Source of the DNA: Rotaria socialis
Taxonomy: Eukaryota > Rotifera > Eurotatoria > Philodinida > Philodinidae
Assembly: GCA_905331475.1 (NCBI GenBank)
Contig: CAJNYU010004312.1
Coordinates: 1 to 64,000, forward strand
DNA length: 64,000 bases
Reading direction: 5' to 3'
The notes beneath the pieces were generated by a model, which saw only the letters and a program-made list of their open reading frames with translations, was not told the origin of the DNA and searched no databases. Shown here in pieces: positions 59,756 through 64,000 of this stretch; the first letter of the stretch is position 1, and every line of letters starts with the position of its first letter. Both the position numbers and the translations under genes were made by a program.

Positions 59756-62700
59756 CGATACGTTTGAATATCATATTTGAAATACACAAAGATGATACTA
59801 CTAGCTATTCATATTTTGTAATAATCATGAATTCATCTTACTATTTATTCATCGAAAAATAATATAAATCTCATTGAGACATTCAATGAAATTACAAAAT
59901 TATCAATAATTCTCTATTATAATTCAGATAAATGGACACTACGATATATTTTTCTTCCTTTATTTTAATCGGTTTTTACTTAAATTATTTAAAGAATCGT
60001 TATATATATTAAATATTTCGTTATAATTACTTATATAGTATTCATTTAAATTAAAACCTCATTATTTTAATTCATGACTACACTGTCATATCACGATTTA
60101 TTATAGAACATCATGCATTTAGATGATAGCACAGTAAAATAGATTACGAAAGTAGCTTAACCTTTTCTCGTTTTCTCAGAAGCACTTCAGACTTTCAATT
60201 CGATCAAGTAAAGATAAACTCTTCAATGTTATTTAGCTAGATCATAAGGGCATATAATCGTTCACGCCATACATTTTCTCCTTTTCATGACGAAAAATAT
60301 TAAGGGAAAAATTTATTGCTATACTTATTCTTACGGTTAGTAGCACTTTCAATTATTTTGGAGGAGTATATTTTCTAGGTTAAGTACACATCATAGTTAT
60401 TCGATTTGTGTATTGATGAAAAAAGTGCGCATTGAATTGGTTTTGCACGAGACAAAAATAGTTCATTAAGATTTTCGTTTCAATCAACTGGACATCTTTC
60501 AAAAAATGTTATCAAAATTTTTGAAAAACTGAACAAAATCATCAACAACAATAAGAATAAAAGATCATCGATTTCTAACTATTGAAAAATAAGTTCACAT
60601 CGGTGGTGAACATGACTGCAGAGAAAATTCTCCGATAGTTTTAAGTAAAATAAAAATTTGTACTTAGATATGTCCTTTTAAATCTGTCATAAGTCGAAAA
60701 AGAAATAAAGAATTATTCACTATTTTCTCTTTGATGAATTCAGATCTTAATTGTTTTTAGATATATAATTCATATTCTACGAATGATTTACTATAATTGC
60801 ATGGTCACCGGAAGACTTTTTTCTCGATATGAACAAAGTCACAATTCATGATTATACACACTTTCTTTTATTGTTGCTTGATCTGATTTAAATACGATCA
60901 ACAAACATATCATTATATGTTTTCAACCAAAAATGTTCTCACAAAAAACTAAATTCAAAATGTGTTAACACAAAATAAAAAACGTATATGTATAGTATTA
61001 ATATTAATGATTAGCTATAAGTAGAAGAGTTGGTTTCCATGCAGTACACGAATTTTTAATCTTAGTTTCTAGAATAAACTCAACTACAAATGAAGAACTA
61101 TGCAAACAGACAGAATTGCAATCGATAAGAATGGCTGACGTATACTTGGAGTATCATTGAAAAATCTTCAAAACTGCATCGGTGTATGTAAGCTAGTAAC
61201 GGTAATATGAACATGCGCATACTGTCAAAAGTATTTTCAATCAACTAAAAATGTACAGGACTTTACGAGAATATGCCAAATTACATTGATGCTGGTACAT
61301 CTAAGCTTAAAAAAATCAAAGCTGACAGTTTTCCGTCATTAGTTGCTACTCTAAACGACTGATTTTTGAAGGAAGTAATCAACTTAGTTCTCGTTCAATA
61401 TTAGAGTATTGTGCGAGAATCTTTCTTATTAATAAGCATTTAGTTGAGTTATTTCTAAAGTCTTCTTGACTTTCCATTGGTCAATTCATAATACCATGAC
61501 AATATATGGTCACTATTTAACATTTGCGGCTGATAGCTTTTTTTCCCATTATATTCAGGTAGGTTGACGTCAAAACATAGGCTATTGCATGCCTATCTGG
61601 TTTTAGATTCTAGATTATGCCTAAATAATCAATATATATATATATGTATATATCGGTTATGATTCCTACCATGATACATGTCCGGACTACTCAGATAGTA
61701 CAGCTTGCATGTCTTCTGATAGAATTTATTTTAACAATTTTCATGTATCCTAATCATATGTCTAAATCTATTTCGTTGATTTCTTAGAAGTTTGTATATC
61801 AAGCTCGCTAAATTGTATCAATCTAGAACTGTAAAATATATTTCAGAAGTCGAACTGTTATCTAGTCTTCAGTTTATCATTGATTTCAGTAATCTAATAT
61901 AAGTTGAAAAATCTTGGGTGCTTTATGAAATTAAAAAATCACAAAAGCAATAGAAGTTTTTCATTAAAAAACTATTCTATCTTTATTTAATATTTTCAAT
62001 CCGTAATAAGACTTCAATTATTCCATCATATTTATGTAGGCTAACACAAAAATCATATGGCCCAACGTTTTTGTTCTAGTCACTAGCATTCTATGTAAAC
62101 ATTAATAGGAAGTAAGAGAAAATTCTTCTGTGATACATTGAAAACGTTTTCTTACACGTACAATATTTTGTTAGTGCACAATTTTACACTGCCCGATACA
62201 TAGAAAATCGATTGAGTGTTTGATTGATTGAATTCTTAATTTTAACAAATATGTTGGCTATCTGATGGTGAGCTCAAAGTTAAGACTTTAATTTAAATTT
62301 AAAAATTGGTGGTAAAGTTATGATATTTTTTCAAAATTCTTCTGTCATTGTGATAAATAAGTGCAGTCATATTAAATCTATAAAACTAACCATAGTACTA
62401 GTTTTCGAGCACGCAGTAAGTACTTAAATCGGTTGTAAATAAACGCCTGACTTACAATCTATCTAAAAAGAATCACTGTTTCAGTAGCGATTACATCACC
62501 TTAGTGGACATGTTTGGCTTCGAGTTACTAGAATAATAAATGAAACATAGATTTGATGATATTCATTGTTTTGAAGGATAAAAAACGTTGTTTTCAAGTT
62601 TCACGATCCGACCTGCAAGAAAATGTTGAAATATTAGTTACAAACATATGCCAGAAATAGATTATGCAATGGATGAGTCAAATGATTAATTGTATTATTT

Positions 62701-63425
62701 CGATAGTAACTGTGTCAAATAGATTTAGGTAGTGCATTATTTAAATTTTATTCAAGTCAGTATAAATCAACCTTCGAACTACATTGTTTAATGAGTAACT
62801 TTTCCTGAGTTTCATTTGATACGAACATCTTTCGTTGTCGTAAGAATATAAGATTGACTAGCTAGTTCGAATTCGAAAGCTTTATTCGAACGAATATTCT
62901 GATTGTATGGACGAAAGCATTATGAAATCGCTTTTCTTGTGTTGAAAATCTAATTGATACATTAGATGTCGCTCTACGTTGACTAATTAAAGCACCTTCA
63001 TCTATAATAAATCTTTATTTTTGAACCATGATTGTCGAAGTTAAGTTATTCGAGTTGATTTCCGCTCGACAAAAGGATTCAACCTGAAAAATAATCTTCC
63101 AATATTATACTAATGAACATTGTTAATTTGTTGTAATTAATCAACCAATAAAATCAATCTATCTCCCTTAGGAGATAATCCGATCAGTTTCTTTGTTCAA
63201 CTTTAAAAACAAATGCACATATCTATCACTTGATTATATTCTCTTAAGAAAGCAGAGATACTTCACTTTCGTTTCTTCAACATACACAGATGAAACCTTT
63301 TGTTCGAATATATTTGATGAAGCCTTCATAATTTTATTGATTTCTTTTTTCAACTTATTTCAGATCTATTCGTTACTTTTATTTTTATTTCATCTATTCT
63401 TGTCTCATCGAGAGAAAAAATCATC
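59756..63425. other. Gene-free AT-rich region
   Basis: About 3.7 kb with no supported feature except an (AT)n-like tract near 61,632-61,655. Confidence 0.4.
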
Positions 63426-64000
63426 ATGCTCCTGCACAATAATACGATTGCCACTACTGGTTTTCTCTCAGCTACAGAATCTCCATCATCAACATCAAGT
63501 GTGTATTCTCAGCCAAGCCCACCGATACCAACAACAAATCAATTTTTTCAAAATTTTTCTTCACCTTGGATTCAACAATATAATAATCAACGATTTTTAA
63601 CTCCACAACAATATTTTGTACGTATATTATTCATTAGTTTTCAGTTTTTTTTCTTCTTCAAAATATTCATTCTTACAGGAGTTAGAGATATTTATATACA
63701 GGTAATGATTTTCTTTAGTGTCGCTTCTTTGTGTCTTTGCTTTCTATATGTGTGTGATACTCTAACAAATTTGAGTTTTATCACATATTGTCAGTTTATC
63801 GTTTTTTCAGGTTAGATGATGGATAATGATGGTAAGATAGTTTGATATTTTATTTTATTTTTTCATTGGTGTCGTGGTTGTACCTACCATTCCGTATCTA
63901 TTATATTGCACATACAAATATATATTCTAGCACTTGATGCAATGATACTCTGACAAAGAAAAATTCGCATGAATGATTAGTCCAAATCGATGTAGTGTGA
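63426..64000 (+). CDS. 5' end of an unidentified gene running off the window
   Basis: ATG at 63426 opens a Ser/Thr/Gln/Pro-rich stretch (SSTSSVYSQPSPPIPTTNQ, FSSPWIQQYNNQRFLTPQQY), 64 codons up to a GTACGT donor near 63619. AG acceptors at about 63679 and 63810 delimit a possible short exon ending in a GTAATG donor and a further one ending GTAAG near 63830, but the phases I tried give stops, so the structure past exon 1 is unsettled. The composition suggests the N-terminal low-complexity part of a regulatory protein. Not identified. Confidence 0.35.

Overview
The window looks like about 64 kb of a bdelloid rotifer chromosome. The reasons are: roughly 70% A+T; 50-70 bp GT-AG introns; conserved animal genes (a kinesin-3 motor, ZNHIT1, ERH) next to genes that most animals lack (a glutathionylspermidine amidase/synthetase, a GT32 glycosyltransferase, a TrkH/Trk-type K+ transporter, a GAE-type epimerase); an ADP-ribosyltransferase-TPR gene relic of a kind I associate with bdelloids; and a two-gene operon whose second gene starts 3 nt after a splice acceptor, as expected for spliced-leader trans-splicing. 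The lineage call is inference; no marker gene fixes it.

Region 1 (1-25,000) is accessory and decayed. It holds a degenerate GGATCC-centred repeat field (0.65-1.76 kb), a foldback element carrying a nested solo LTR (2.0-2.65 kb), gene fragments (3.3-4.8 kb) and a hAT transposase relic (5.6-6.0 kb). The intact single-exon genes are the Gsp amidase/synthetase homologue (6.0-7.8 kb), a GT32 enzyme (8.8-9.8 kb) and a four-helix membrane protein (11.0-11.6 kb). Pseudogenes of a TPR protein, a flavin amine oxidase and an ART-TPR protein fill 12.4-17.7 kb. A gene-free stretch follows, then a non-autonomous hAT element with a clean 8-bp target duplication (23.2-23.6 kb) and a second solo LTR that splits an exon of an unidentified gene (23.7-24.8 kb).

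Region 2 (25,500-44,500) is core. It has a three-exon UDP-glucuronate 4-epimerase-like gene on the plus strand, a complete 25-exon kinesin-3 (KIF1/unc-104 type, 1790 aa) on the minus strand with a mariner-type foldback element in intron 9, and the compact ZNHIT1-ERH operon.

Region 3 (44,500-64,000) is sparse. It has a two-exon TrkH/Trk-like transporter (46.9-49.1 kb), a three-exon type I membrane protein with a Cys-rich ectodomain and tyrosine-rich tail (55.2-57.6 kb), long AT-rich gene-free stretches, a dispersed repeat near 59.6 kb, and the start of a gene that runs off the right edge. I found no tRNA, rRNA, CRISPR or telomeric array.
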